A DNA stretch of 64,000 nucleotides. It comes from Chitinophagaceae bacterium (lineage in GTDB: Bacteria; Bacteroidota; Bacteroidia; Chitinophagales; Chitinophagaceae). Under the pieces are notes generated by a model that was not told where the DNA came from, searched no databases, and saw only the letters and a program-made list of their open reading frames with translations. The DNA lies in NCBI GenBank assembly GCA_947447465.1, contig CANFKE010000002.1, forward strand, positions 141,751 to 205,750, in the 5' to 3' direction. Within the stretch, counting starts at the first letter, position 1. Each line of letters starts with the position of its first letter. This document shows, in pieces, positions 35,972 to 45,524 of this stretch. The position numbers and the translations under genes were made by a program.

Positions 35972-36712
35972 TTATACCATTACATGCGCAACCGGTTGAT
36001 CTGTTATCATTGCAGCTTCAAATACCTGCCCGAATGCTTCGATCAGCCTGTCTTTTACCTCCTGCTCATTTACCGGATGACCCAGTTCTTTCTGCAGAGA
36101 GGTAACACTCTTATCTGTAATACCGCAAGGTACTATATAATTAAAATAATTAAGGTCTGTATTCACATTCAGCGCAAATCCGTGAATAGTTACCCAGCGG
36201 CTGCACTTTACACCCATTGCACATATCTTACGCGCCTTGCCCGGTACATCAGCGTCCAGCCACACACCGGTAGAGCCCGGCAAACGACCGGCTTCTATGC
36301 CATAAGTGGCTAATACCCGTATCATCACTTCCTCCAGATTGCGCATATACTTGCCCAGATCGGTAAAAAAACGTTCCAGATCCAGAATAGGATAGCCTAC
36401 TATTTGTCCTGGTCCATGATACGTGATGTCTCCGCCACGGTTGGTCTTGAAAAAGGAAACATTCAGTTCTTTCAGCATAGCATTGTTCACCAGCAGGTTT
36501 TCCATATGCCCGCTCTTACCAATGGTATATACATGCGGATGCTCGCAAAACAGCAAATGATGCACCGTATCAGGCCCCTTCACTCTTTCCAGCTCAGGCG
36601 TATTATACCACTGCGCTTTTGCATCAAGACTTACTTTCATTAGTTGCTCCTGATAATCCCACGCTGTGTCGTATGCTATCTTCCCCAGATCCTGAAATAA
36701 AATCGATTCCAT
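35972..36712 (-). CDS. lipB: Lipoyl(octanoyl) transferase
   Basis: 246 residues from the ATG at 36712. Substrate-pocket motif GGDITYHGPGQIVGYPILDL near 90; the catalytic Lys in GVKCSRWVTIHGFALNVN near 170; the catalytic Cys in YIVPCGI near 190. It moves octanoyl from acyl carrier protein to lipoyl domains of 2-oxoacid dehydrogenases and GcvH. No lipA is visible in the window. Confidence 0.95.
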   Translation of the reverse strand: MESILFQDLGKIAYDTAWDYQEQLMKVSLDAKAQWYNTPELERVKGPDTVHHLLFCEHPHVYTIGKSGHMENLLVNNAMLKELNVSFFKTNRGGDITYHGPGQIVGYPILDLERFFTDLGKYMRNLEEVMIRVLATYGIEAGRLPGSTGVWLDADVPGKARKICAMGVKCSRWVTIHGFALNVNTDLNYFNYIVPCGITDKSVTSLQKELGHPVNEQEVKDRLIEAFGQVFEAAMITDQPVAHVMV

Positions 36713-36814
36713 ATTCAATATGCAAGTTATTGATAAATTGCCTGATTTTTAAAATTCAGCGTGTACCGCAAATAAATTAACACACCCGCTATCATTAACG
36801 ACAACAGCTACTTT

Positions 36815-37216
36815 CTATGCCCCATCAATTTCCATCTTTCTATCCTTTCTGAAGAAGAACAGGTAGTAGAATAGCAGGGTAGATAGCCCTATCAGGAACA
36901 ATACCGCCGCAACAGGCCTCATTTCCAATTTATAAAATTCGCCTGCCATCCATACTGAATTGGCCGAGATCCATAGGCACACTGCTATATTATGAAACAG
37001 ATCTACCCTGCTCTTACGAGAACGCCACAATATGTAAAAAGCAACTCCGAGGGTGGGAGTGATCATCAACATACCACCCGGGCGGTACTCCATAGCCCAG
37101 CAGGTATCTTTGATGAGCCATAGCAATATATGTCCGTTCTCTATCCATCTGTACGATTGATAATTTTCAGTATTCCTTCTTGCTGCCGGCCCGGCTATGG
37201 TGTGCTCTTTTTCCAT
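36815..37216 (-). CDS. Small membrane protein, unknown
   Basis: 133 residues with three to four predicted membrane segments (PTLGVAFYILWRS, IAVCLWISANSVWMAGEFY, VAAVLFLIGLSTLLFYYLFFF). The ATG start and normal codon use suggest that it is real. I do not recognise it. It lies upstream of lipB on the same strand with about 100 bp between. Confidence 0.6.
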   Translation of the reverse strand: MEKEHTIAGPAARRNTENYQSYRWIENGHILLWLIKDTCWAMEYRPGGMLMITPTLGVAFYILWRSRKSRVDLFHNIAVCLWISANSVWMAGEFYKLEMRPVAAVLFLIGLSTLLFYYLFFFRKDRKMEIDGA

Positions 37217-37315
37217 ACTTGAAAATAAACAATTGTCAGTGAAATTTTGTTGATAGGGTGTTGGGTGATATTATATACACAACCCACCTTTCAGATCTTA
37301 CGATCATTATCGGGG

Positions 37316-37594
37316 CTATTTATTATATGCATCAAATTTGTTTTTACCTGATGTTGGCGACCAGGCAACGGATGGTCGTGTAGCATTTGTGCGCTTCTTG
37401 ATGAAGTCTTTTACTTCGGCAGAGTTGGTACACAGCATCACGACCTCTACAGCCTTGAGATTACTTTTCAAGGCATGAAGTGCTTTAACCCTAATTTTAT
37501 TATAATAAAGATCTATATCTGTAATCGGGTCTTCTCTCACTCCTTGTATAACTTTTCCCGTCATATCTGTTATAGTGATCCTGTAAAATGCCAT
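37316..37594 (-). CDS. Small hypothetical protein
   Basis: 92 residues, soluble, basic C-terminus, mixed alpha/beta (YRITITDMTGKVIQGVRE ...). The N-terminal half looks like a beta-hairpin. No known domain is apparent. It borders the palindrome-rich non-coding region on its 5' side. Confidence 0.55.
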   Translation of the reverse strand: MAFYRITITDMTGKVIQGVREDPITDIDLYYNKIRVKALHALKSNLKAVEVVMLCTNSAEVKDFIKKRTNATRPSVAWSPTSGKNKFDAYNK

Positions 37595-37730
37595 GAGACG
37601 AAATTACCGGAGGGTAATATTCCTGACAAGTTCATTAACAAAATGTGGATATCTTTTGATCTCAGACGCGGTAGTCTATATAGAAAAATAAAAAAGGTTG
37701 CTGATTTTGCTGAGCGGAATCGCTACTGGT

Positions 37731-37878
37731 CGAAGCGTCCCGCTTCGTCCTACCCACTGGAAGCGTCTCGCTTCCATACTAACACATTCCCCTCTTTTTG
37801 AAAGAGGGGACGATATTCGCCCATGCTGGGCGTAGTCTTCTCGACTACGCCCCACGCGGCTGGCGGTCTCTGACCGCC
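37731..37878. repeat. Cluster of six short palindromes
   Basis: Six hairpins in 148 bp. CGAAGCG-TCC-CGCTTCG at 37731-37747; GGAAGCG-TCT-CGCTTCC at 37759-37775; CCCCTCTTT-TTG-AAAGAGGGG at 37789-37809; GCCCA-TGC-TGGGC at 37819-37831; GCGTAGTC / GACTACGC at 37830-37850; GGCGGTC-TCT-GACCGCC at 37862-37878. The arms differ in sequence but the tiny loops (TCC, TCT) recur. There is no ORF in this stretch. Confidence 0.8.
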
Positions 37879-37978
37879 GTCATGGTCTGCATATAAACCA
37901 CACTCACCCACAAAATAATTACCCTCAAAAACAACTTTAAGTACAGCCGTACAACCCGTTGAAAGTCCATTCTTTACA

Positions 37979-38787
37979 AGAAGATGTTCACATTTTTGTG
38001 AATATCTTTATTTGCCTGATCAGGAATACCACATTAATTTGCACCCGATTAGGCTTACCATCTGGTCGCTCTTTGACATATGAACCCTTATTTAACTTCA
38101 CCAGATCGAATGTCACGGTGAGCTGCCATCCTGAGGCTCTCGAAGGGCGAACCGCGACATTCGCACAGGACGTATTCGTTTTGAGATAACCAATGTGTAA
38201 ACCTATTTAGGGACGAGGTAAAGGCAAAAAAGTGGAAGAAAAAGTAGCAGCATGTGGCAAAAAGTGGCAGAAAGTGGCAGTTTTCGGCAATTTGTTAAAA
38301 CACCCTGAAACCTATACCCACAAAGCATTTCACCCAAAACACTCTTCACAGAATTGCCACTTTTATTAAAAACTGCCACTTTTCTGAATCACACGAAATA
38401 TCCACCCGAATATCACGTTGAGGCCCTCGAACCGCGACATTCGCACGGGATGTATTCGTTTTGAGATAACCAATGTGTAAACCTATTTAGGGACGAGGCA
38501 CAGACAAAAAAGTGGAAGAAAAAGTAGCAGTATGTGGCAAAAAGTGGCAGAAAGTGGCAGTTTTCGGCAATTTGTTAAAACACCCTGAAACCTATACCCC
38601 AAAAGCATTTCACCCAAAACACCCCTCACAGAATTGCCACTTTTATTAAAAACTGCCACTTTTCTGAATCGCACGAAATATCCACCGAATGTCACGGTGA
38701 GGTCCTCGAACCGCGACAGTCGCACGGGACGTATTCGTTTTGAAATAACAAATGTGTAAACCTATTTAGGAACGAGGCACAGGCAAA
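37979..38787. repeat. Non-coding element with a 280-bp direct repeat (two copies plus a part)
   Basis: The landmark ACCGCGACAT starts at 38151 and 38431, and a variant starts at 38710: a period of 279-280 bp. Each full unit carries clustered GTGGCA motifs (AAAGTGGCAGAAAGTGGCAG) and, about 100 bp on, their inverse (TTGCCACTTTT, AACTGCCACTTTTCT), so it can fold into a long hairpin. The part before 38151 also matches the inverted copy at 56.3-56.7 kb. No coding is evident. Confidence 0.8.
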
Positions 38788-38789
38788 AA

Positions 38790-38819
38790 AATAGACCATT
38801 AGTTTCCCGATGGTCTATT
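38790..38819 (-). terminator. Rho-independent terminator after mqnE
   Basis: Ten-base arms AATAGACCAT / ATGGTCTATT with a 10-base loop; on the minus strand a T-run follows. It lies 25 bp past the stop at 38844 and forms the right border of the repeat region. Confidence 0.82.
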
Positions 38820-38843
38820 GCAATTATTCAAAAAGTTAGCTCA

Positions 38844-39992
38844 TTAAGCCATTTCTTTATCATAAACATGGATCTCATTATAAAGTGTTCCTCTTTCTAC
38901 CGGTATCTTACCCACACTGCGTATCATATCGCAGAGCTCTTCGGTAGATAGGGCCGGGTTCTGCTCTTCGCTACCGGCCATTGAGTAGATCTTCGTAGAA
39001 TCATCAATAGTGCCATCCAGATCGTTAACGCCAAATGATAAGGTAAGCTGCGCGCTCTGGCGACCTAGCATAGGCCAGTATGCCTTCAGGTTGCGGAAAT
39101 TGTCCATGAATATGCGGGCGATCGCATACAGGCGCATATCCTCCACTATTGTAGATTCTGCAATATGGCTCATATCATTACCCTGATTGCGGAATTTTAA
39201 TGGGATGATACAGTTAAACCCACCTGTTTCGTCCTGCAACTGACGAAGACGACTCATGTGATCTACTCTGTGTTCATATTTTTCTACATGACCATAGAGC
39301 ATAGTAGCATTAGAATGCATGCCCAGGTTATGAGCAGTGCGGTGAATATCCAGCCAACCTTCACCATCTACCTTATCCGGGCAAATGATGTTACGAACAT
39401 CAGGATGGAAGATCTCGGCACCACCACCCGGCAGCGACTGCAATCCCGCATCATTCATGCGTTTCATACCCTCAGCGCGAGTCAGTTTCGCCTTGTTGAA
39501 CATATAGTCCAACTCCACCGCTGTAAAACCCTTTATATGCAGGTCAGGACGATGCGCTTTGATCTTGCTGACCAGTTCGCAGAAAAATTCGAGATTCATT
39601 TTAGGGTGTACACCACCTACAATATGCACCTCGGTAACAGGCTGTCCGTCATACTTACGCACAATATCCAGCATCTGCTCCATGGTCAGCTCCCAACCCT
39701 CATCCTTATTTTTATAGAGCCTGCTGTAAGAACAAAAATTGCAGGTAAAGAGACAAACATTGGTTGGTTCGATATGAAAATTGCGGTTGAAATAGACCTT
39801 TCCGTGATGGAGTTTATCGGCAATATAATTGGCCAATGCGCCAACAAAACCGAGTTCACCTTTTTCGAAAAGTAAAACACCTTCGTCTTCTGTTATACGT
39901 TCTCCGTTTTGTACTTTTTCTGCAATGCGCAGTAAGCCTTTATCTAAATGTGCAGTTCTGAAAACTTCTGAAAGATTGAATGGTTGGACCAT
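38844..39992 (-). CDS. mqnE: Aminofutalosine synthase (radical SAM)
   Basis: 382 residues. The radical SAM cluster motif CLFTCNFC (Cys-x3-Cys-x2-Cys) lies near residue 68-75, after HIEPTNV. The TEVHIVGGVHPKM and SLPGGGAEIFHPDVR motifs are typical of MqnE. It joins 3-[(1-carboxyvinyl)oxy]benzoate and SAM to aminofutalosine in the futalosine route to menaquinone. The partner mqn genes are not in the window. Its promoter box is at 40023-40016 and a terminator follows, so it is monocistronic. Confidence 0.94.
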   Translation of the reverse strand: MVQPFNLSEVFRTAHLDKGLLRIAEKVQNGERITEDEGVLLFEKGELGFVGALANYIADKLHHGKVYFNRNFHIEPTNVCLFTCNFCSYSRLYKNKDEGWELTMEQMLDIVRKYDGQPVTEVHIVGGVHPKMNLEFFCELVSKIKAHRPDLHIKGFTAVELDYMFNKAKLTRAEGMKRMNDAGLQSLPGGGAEIFHPDVRNIICPDKVDGEGWLDIHRTAHNLGMHSNATMLYGHVEKYEHRVDHMSRLRQLQDETGGFNCIIPLKFRNQGNDMSHIAESTIVEDMRLYAIARIFMDNFRNLKAYWPMLGRQSAQLTLSFGVNDLDGTIDDSTKIYSMAGSEEQNPALSTEELCDMIRSVGKIPVERGTLYNEIHVYDKEMA

Positions 39993-40015
39993 AGTTGTGG
40001 TAATATTTGCGGGTA

Positions 40016-40023
40016 CAAAGGTA
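40016..40023 (-). promoter_or_regulatory. mqnE: -7 box (TACCTTTG) of mqnE
   Basis: An exact TAnnTTTG match on the minus strand, 24 bp before the ATG at 39992. Confidence 0.6.
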
Positions 40024-40117
40024 AGTATAAAGCAGTAAGTGTCATTAGAAAATGAGCTGTAATGATATATATCAACATAGGTATAAACTATAGAGTAGAT
40101 AAGGGTATAAAAGTATA

Positions 40118-40140
40118 ATGCCCGCTTAAAGCAGGCATTA
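40118..40140 (-). terminator. Terminator-like hairpin after the BFN-domain gene
   Basis: AATGCCCGCTT / AAGCAGGCATT can pair with one mismatch around a short A/T loop, 28 bp past the stop at 40168. The tail on the minus strand is only moderately T-rich. Confidence 0.55.
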
Positions 40141-40167
40141 TGTCTTTATAAGTAAGATCGTATCTTT

Positions 40168-40770
40168 CTACTTTCGGCTATTGATCTCGTCGCGAATACG
40201 AATAGCTTTTACATAATCTTCAGCTTCAAGTACTTGTTGCAATAATGTATTGAGCTCTTCGATGCTCAGGCTCTTCATTTCAGAGTCGGCAACAGAGCTA
40301 TTGCTTACATTCACTGATCCGCCGCCGGTACCACCTTCTGCAGGAATTGCCCCCTCTCCGTTCTCCAGGAAAAGTCCGGCAGTTTCCAGAATGTTCTCGT
40401 AAGTGTAGATACGGCATCCTGCGCGTACTGCTAATGCCAATGCATCGGAAGTGCGGGAGTCAATTTCCGTGATCTCGTCATGGCTCTTGCAAATGAGCTT
40501 GGCAAAGAAAATGCCTTCTTCAAGCTTATAGATGACCACTTCGGTAAGTTCTACGCCATAGGTATTCATGAAATTGGCAAACAGATCGTGTGTAAGCGGG
40601 CGGCTGGGGTGCATGCGCTCCAAAGCAACAGCAATTGCCTGCGCTTCAAAACCACCTATCACTATAGGGAGGCGACGAAGGCCGCTTACTTCTCCCAGTA
40701 CTACCGCATAAGAATGTGTCTGGGTGATACTATGTGATAACGCTACAATTTCAAGTTCTATCTTTCTCAT
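40168..40770 (-). CDS. Bifunctional nuclease (BFN/DUF151) domain protein with UVR motif
   Basis: 200 residues. The BFN domain (about 1-135) shows LPIVIGGFEAQAIAVALE near 34 and IDSRTSDALALAVRAGCRIYT near 105. The C-terminal helix LNTLLQQVLEAEDYVKAIRIRDE is the UvrB/UvrC interaction-type motif. A Gly/Ser linker (EGGTGGGSVNV) joins them. The ATG at 40770 is used; a TTG precedes it. In plants and bacteria BFN proteins have reported nuclease activity; the role here is inferred. Confidence 0.85.
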   Translation of the reverse strand: MRKIELEIVALSHSITQTHSYAVVLGEVSGLRRLPIVIGGFEAQAIAVALERMHPSRPLTHDLFANFMNTYGVELTEVVIYKLEEGIFFAKLICKSHDEITEIDSRTSDALALAVRAGCRIYTYENILETAGLFLENGEGAIPAEGGTGGGSVNVSNSSVADSEMKSLSIEELNTLLQQVLEAEDYVKAIRIRDEINSRK

Positions 40771-40912
40771 CAATCAATTCAGGCGTAAATATAATTATTA
40801 GACGAAGTTACAAATTTTATAAAAAAAGTTGACCGGCGTAAATACAGTAACAATATGTTTTTGTGAATATAGTCTATATACTTTATGGCCGGTTGATAAT
40901 TACAAATTATGT

Positions 40913-43429
40913 TCAAAACAAAGTGGGTGCTTCAGGCTCACCGGTATCTTCACTTACTGCGGGCACCAGCGATATCTCCTTCATATTAGCATCGGCAAGG
41001 TAAGAACCTATGGTACGCCAACCGGTCACATCAATGGTCTCATGCAGCGCCACCTGCTCTTCTGTCAGTTCGTTCTTCTTCTTTCCTGTCCTGATGATCA
41101 CAATAGGTTCAGGTAGGGTAGTTACAAGTTCCAGATAGTTGCCTTCACCTTCTTTAATGATGAGGTATCGCGTCTTAAGAGTCTGACTTTCAATAACAAA
41201 TCGCTTTGCATTGAATTGGTTGGATTTAGCTTCCCAATACACTGCAGTTACAACACGTTTAGGATGGAACTTCTCTATAAGCACCAGACTATCGGTATCA
41301 TATCTGTTGGTCAGTTCATAATCGGTGATCTCATAAGTACCATCTTTATAGAAGGCAATGATGCGGTCCTTTTCATCAAATCGACCTAATAAAGTACCCC
41401 GTTCGTCCTTGTTGAGACGACCAACTGTATCATCATACCAGATCTTCATTGCTGAGAGGGTAGAGCGACCCTTTTCTTTGAAACGGGTACTCTTCACCGG
41501 ATATTTGGTGACCTGATTGCCTTGAGCAGAACGGCTCTTGATCTCCAATTCTTCGAAATAGTAGTCAAAGACCTTTACACGAGCCTTGCATCCCGGATTG
41601 AGGGTAATGGTGATCACCTCGGCCTCACCATTAGGGTTGGCAGAGAAATGCAGCACCTTGCTATCCGGGTTGCCTTTGGTAAGGTCATATTCTTTGTCAC
41701 GGGTGATACCTGTCACATTGAAGCGCTTACCATAAGTGATGCCGGTCTTACCATCTACATACATCATATTGTAGGTGGTACGTTCATCGTTCTTCTGGAA
41801 GATGGCGACGTGTGATATGTCTTTGCCCACAAAGGTCTTCTCCGCTACTTTGGTCACCATCATGCGGCCGTTCTTACGGAAAATAATGACATTATCGAGG
41901 TCAGAACAGTCGAAAAGAAATTCATCTTTCTTTAGACTTGTACCAATAAAGCCTTCTTTCCAGTTAACATATAACTTGGCATTGGCAATAGCAACAGTAT
42001 TGGCATTGATGGTCTCGAAAGGGCGGATCTCTGTTTGGCGTTCACGACCCTTACCATATTTCTTCAGCAGGTTCTCGTAATAGCGGATAGAGTAGTCGTT
42101 GAGATTGTCGATGTTGTTCTTTACCTCACCAATACTGTTCTCTACTCCGCGAATATGTTCATCGGCCTTGAATGCATCGAACTTAGAAATTCGCTTGATC
42201 CTGATCTCGGTCAACTTGATGATGTCATCCTGGTTGACCTGACGACGTAGCAATTTTTTGAAAGGAGTCAAGCCTTTATCTATTGCAGCCAATACACCTT
42301 CCCAGGTAGTTTCCTCTTCAATATCGCGGTAAATGCGGTTTTCAATGAATATTTTTTCGAGAGAAGAGTAGTGCCAGTCGTCTTCCAGTTCGCCCAGCTT
42401 TATCTCCAGTTCTTTCAATAACAACGCTTTGGTATGCTGCACAGAATGGCGGAGCATATCACTTACTGTAATGAAATGTGGTTTATCGCCTATGATAACA
42501 CAAGCATTCGGAGAGATGCTGATCTCGCAATCGGTAAATGCATACAAAGCATCTATGGTCTGGTTGGTATCTACACCCGGCGGCAGGATGATGGTCAGTT
42601 CCACATCTTTGGCCGTATTATCGGTAACACTCTTTATCTTGATCTTGCCGCCATCGTTGGCCTTCAGAATACTATCTACCAATTGAGAAGTGGTGACACC
42701 ATAAGGAACGCTGCGAATGGCCAGCGTTTTTTTATCTACCTCTTCAATTTTGGCTCTTACACGGATCTTTCCACCACGCGCACCGTCATTGTAATTACTT
42801 ACATCGACCATGCCGCCATGCAGGAAGTCGGGATAGAGTTCAAACTTCTTGCCTTTGAGGTGTTTGATAGCACAATCAAGGATCTCGCAGAAGTTGTGTG
42901 GTAATATTTTTGTGCTCAAACCAACCGCAATACCATCGGTACCCTGTGCCAGCAGCAGCGGGAACTTCATTGGTAAAGTAATGGGTTCATTCTTACGACC
43001 ATCGTAACTCAATTGCCAATTGGTAGTTTTGGCATTGAAAGCTACTTCGAGCGCAAACTTAGATAGCCTTGCTTCGATGTAACGAGCAGCAGCAGCAGGG
43101 TCGCCGGTGCGGATATCTCCCCAGTTACCCTGTGTTTCTATCAACAGGTCTTTCTGGCCAAGTCCTACCATTGCATCTGTGATGGAGGCATCGCCATGCG
43201 GGTGATACTGCATGGTCTGACCAATGACATTGGCTACCTTATTAAAGCGGCCATCGTCCATTTCCTTCATCGCGTGCAATATGCGACGCTGAACGGGTTT
43301 CAGACCATCCTCGATAGCCGGAACCGCACGCTCAAGAATTACATAGCTGGCATAGTCTAAGAACCAGCTCTCGTACATATCATTAATCATCACCGAGCCC
43401 TGCCCGGAAAATTCATCTTGTTCTGCCAT
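40913..43429 (-). CDS. parC: DNA topoisomerase IV subunit A
   Basis: 838 residues from the ATG at 43429 (MAEQDEFSGQGSVMINDM). The frame extends 24 residues further, but the TATTTTTG promoter box at 43462-43455 lies in that stretch. The breakage-reunion domain has the HPHGDASI motif near 76 and active-site Tyr117 in AAAARYIEARLS. A coiled-coil region and a C-terminal beta-pinwheel follow; no GyrA box (QRRGGKG) was seen, which favours topoisomerase IV over gyrase. With ParE it separates linked daughter chromosomes. parE is not in the window. Confidence 0.92.
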   Translation of the reverse strand: MAEQDEFSGQGSVMINDMYESWFLDYASYVILERAVPAIEDGLKPVQRRILHAMKEMDDGRFNKVANVIGQTMQYHPHGDASITDAMVGLGQKDLLIETQGNWGDIRTGDPAAAARYIEARLSKFALEVAFNAKTTNWQLSYDGRKNEPITLPMKFPLLLAQGTDGIAVGLSTKILPHNFCEILDCAIKHLKGKKFELYPDFLHGGMVDVSNYNDGARGGKIRVRAKIEEVDKKTLAIRSVPYGVTTSQLVDSILKANDGGKIKIKSVTDNTAKDVELTIILPPGVDTNQTIDALYAFTDCEISISPNACVIIGDKPHFITVSDMLRHSVQHTKALLLKELEIKLGELEDDWHYSSLEKIFIENRIYRDIEEETTWEGVLAAIDKGLTPFKKLLRRQVNQDDIIKLTEIRIKRISKFDAFKADEHIRGVENSIGEVKNNIDNLNDYSIRYYENLLKKYGKGRERQTEIRPFETINANTVAIANAKLYVNWKEGFIGTSLKKDEFLFDCSDLDNVIIFRKNGRMMVTKVAEKTFVGKDISHVAIFQKNDERTTYNMMYVDGKTGITYGKRFNVTGITRDKEYDLTKGNPDSKVLHFSANPNGEAEVITITLNPGCKARVKVFDYYFEELEIKSRSAQGNQVTKYPVKSTRFKEKGRSTLSAMKIWYDDTVGRLNKDERGTLLGRFDEKDRIIAFYKDGTYEITDYELTNRYDTDSLVLIEKFHPKRVVTAVYWEAKSNQFNAKRFVIESQTLKTRYLIIKEGEGNYLELVTTLPEPIVIIRTGKKKNELTEEQVALHETIDVTGWRTIGSYLADANMKEISLVPAVSEDTGEPEAPTLF

Positions 43430-43454
43430 GTATTGTTTTTCCCACTGGGAGGTG

Positions 43455-43462
43455 CAAAAATA
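43455..43462 (-). promoter_or_regulatory. parC: -7 box (TATTTTTG) of parC
   Basis: A TAnnTTTG match, 26 bp before the ATG at 43429. It decides the start of parC against the longer open frame. Confidence 0.6.
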
Positions 43463-43732
43463 TCGATACCCTCGGATATTTTCAGATAAAATTATACACA
43501 AATTGCAATAAGCAATGAATGAACTTTGCAGGTCATATTATATTCATTTTAATTAAATTATATAGAGGATATAAATTCATATTTCAGTGATTTCTGAAAA
43601 CATACGAACAATAGAGAATTGATGTTAATATGTGTCAATGAAAACACACAGAAAGCAGAAAATGATATTATTTACCTATTAAATTTAGAAGACTGAACTG
43701 AACATTATTAGACTCTTTTACTAATTTTAAGA

Positions 43733-44422
43733 ATGGCAAAGCTAAAATTGGTGGTGCTGACAGGTGCCGGGATAAGTGCGGAAAGTGGTTTAAAGACATT
43801 CAGAGATAGTGATGGTTTGTGGGAAGGATATAATATAGCTGATGTAGCTACACCAAGTGCCTGGAGGCGCAATCCGCAGTTGGTGCTTGATTTTTATAAT
43901 CAACGAAGAAGGGACGTGATGCAGGCCCAACCCAATATTGCACATAAAACGTTGGCAGAACTGGAAGCCAACTACGATGTAAGGATCATAACCCAGAATA
44001 TAGATGACCTGCATGAACGGGCAGGAAGTACAAAAGTAATGCATCTGCATGGCGAGATAGTAAAGATGCGTAGCGAGCGTGCCGAACATAGATTGTATCC
44101 GGTGCTGAAAGACATAAAACTAGGTGACAAAGCAATTGATGGTGGTCAATACAGGCCTCATGTAGTTTGGTTTGAAGAACCGGTACCCATGATAGAGGAG
44201 GCGATACCAATGATGTATGAAGCGGATATATTCGTACTTGTTGGCACCTCTCTTGCCGTATATCCTGCTGCCGGTCTGGTTGACTATGTGAAGGATAACG
44301 TGAAGAAATATATTATTGATAAGAAGCTACCTGAGGTTAAACGCTACAAGCAAATCATACCCATAGAAATGCCTGCTACAGAGGGATTAGTAGAATTGAA
44401 GAGGTTACTAGGTCAAAAGTAA
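43733..44422 (+). CDS. Sir2-family NAD-dependent protein deacylase lacking zinc cysteines
   Basis: 229 residues. NAD-binding GAGISAESGLKTFRDSDGLWEGY (9-31), TQNIDDLHERAG near 85, catalytic His in VMHLHGEI near 104, and GTSLAVYPAAGLVDYV near 170. Where other sirtuins carry two Cys pairs for zinc, this one reads KMRSERAEHRLYPVLKDIK with no Cys at all. It resembles CobB/SIRT5 proteins, including the RPHVVWFEEP segment. It would remove acyl groups from lysines using NAD. The pair of genes here is convergent with ftsY. Confidence 0.9.
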   Translation: MAKLKLVVLTGAGISAESGLKTFRDSDGLWEGYNIADVATPSAWRRNPQLVLDFYNQRRRDVMQAQPNIAHKTLAELEANYDVRIITQNIDDLHERAGSTKVMHLHGEIVKMRSERAEHRLYPVLKDIKLGDKAIDGGQYRPHVVWFEEPVPMIEEAIPMMYEADIFVLVGTSLAVYPAAGLVDYVKDNVKKYIIDKKLPEVKRYKQIIPIEMPATEGLVELKRLLGQK

Positions 44423-44460
44423 GCCAACCAAAATAGGGCAAAAGTATCAGAAATAAATTC

Positions 44461-44501
44461 GTCCTATGGAATGTTGTGATCATCATAACATTCCATAGGA
44501 C
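44461..44501. terminator. Long palindrome between convergent genes (bidirectional terminator)
   Basis: Twenty-base arms beginning GTCCTATGGAATGTT pair with one mismatch around a single C. It lies between the sirtuin stop (44422) and the ftsY stop (44526), so it serves both strands. The flanking T-runs are weak. Confidence 0.65.
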
Positions 44502-44525
44502 GCTAGTATTATTTTAAATGCTGTA

Positions 44526-45503
44526 TTACTTATTAAGGTTAAACAAGCTGTCCACAAATTCTTCCTTTTTAAAGATCTGCAGATCTTCCATGCGTTCACC
44601 CACGCCTATATATTTAACGGGTATCTTGAACTGATTGGCTATGGCCAATACTACACCACCTTTTGCTGTGCCATCTAATTTAGTAATAGCAATGGCTGTA
44701 ACCTTGGTAGCAGCAGTAAAGTGTTTAGCTTGTTCTATAGCGTTCTGGCCTGTACTGCCATCAAGTACCAATAAGACTTCGTGTGGCGCATCGGGCATTT
44801 TCTTTGAGATGACCCTGCGGATCTTGCTGAGCTCATCCATAAGGTGAGCTTTATTGTGTAAGCGACCAGCGGTGTCGATGATCACTACATCACTATTACG
44901 AGACAGTCCTGTTTCAACAGCTTCAAAAGCAACTGCACTCGGATCGCTACCCATATCTTTTTTCACGATAGGTACACCAACACGTTCGCTCCAGATAACT
45001 AATTGATCAACAGCTGCTGCTCTAAATGTATCTGCAGCACCCAATAAAACATTTTTGCCTCTTTTTTTGAAATTGTAAGATAGTTTACCAATTGTAGTGG
45101 TCTTACCTACTCCGTTGACACCAACTACTAGTATCACATAGGGATGCTTTCCCGGAGGGGTATCGAAAGTGGTAAATTCATTAGACTGTGCATCAGTGAG
45201 CATAGACATGATCTCCTCCTGAAGGATACCATTAAGCTGAGCAGTGCCTATATATTTGTCTTTTGCTACTCTTTCTTCAATTCGTTTGATAATAGCAACG
45301 GTTGTTTCGACCCCAACGTCAGCACCAATAAGTGCGTCTTCGAGCTGATCCAACACCTCGGCATCAACGGTATCTTTACCTGCAATTGCCTTGGTAAGCT
45401 TTGAGAAAAATCCTTCTTTGGTTTTTTTTAGTCCTTCGTCCAGCGCTACTTTTTCTTCTTCCTGCTCTTTGTTGCGTTTAAAGAGTTTATCAAATAACCC
45501 CAT
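44526..45503 (-). CDS. ftsY: Signal recognition particle receptor FtsY
   Basis: 325 residues with a short acidic/basic A region (MGLFDKLFKRNKEQEEEK), N domain, and GTPase G domain. The motifs are GVNGVGKTTTIGKLSY near 126, DTFRAAAVDQL, VIIDTAGRLHNK and TKLDGTAKGG. It docks SRP-ribosome complexes at the membrane for co-translational insertion. The TACTTTTG box at 45532-45525 lies upstream. Confidence 0.97.
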   Translation of the reverse strand: MGLFDKLFKRNKEQEEEKVALDEGLKKTKEGFFSKLTKAIAGKDTVDAEVLDQLEDALIGADVGVETTVAIIKRIEERVAKDKYIGTAQLNGILQEEIMSMLTDAQSNEFTTFDTPPGKHPYVILVVGVNGVGKTTTIGKLSYNFKKRGKNVLLGAADTFRAAAVDQLVIWSERVGVPIVKKDMGSDPSAVAFEAVETGLSRNSDVVIIDTAGRLHNKAHLMDELSKIRRVISKKMPDAPHEVLLVLDGSTGQNAIEQAKHFTAATKVTAIAITKLDGTAKGGVVLAIANQFKIPVKYIGVGERMEDLQIFKKEEFVDSLFNLNK

Positions 45504-45524
45504 GATGTATTTTTAGAAACACTG

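Noticed and set aside
38483..38725. 80-codon minus-strand frame in the 280-bp repeat, and a 107-codon frame at 56267
   Set aside because: Both fall inside the non-coding repeat, are not conserved in frame between copies, and read like low-complexity translation of GTGGCA clusters.
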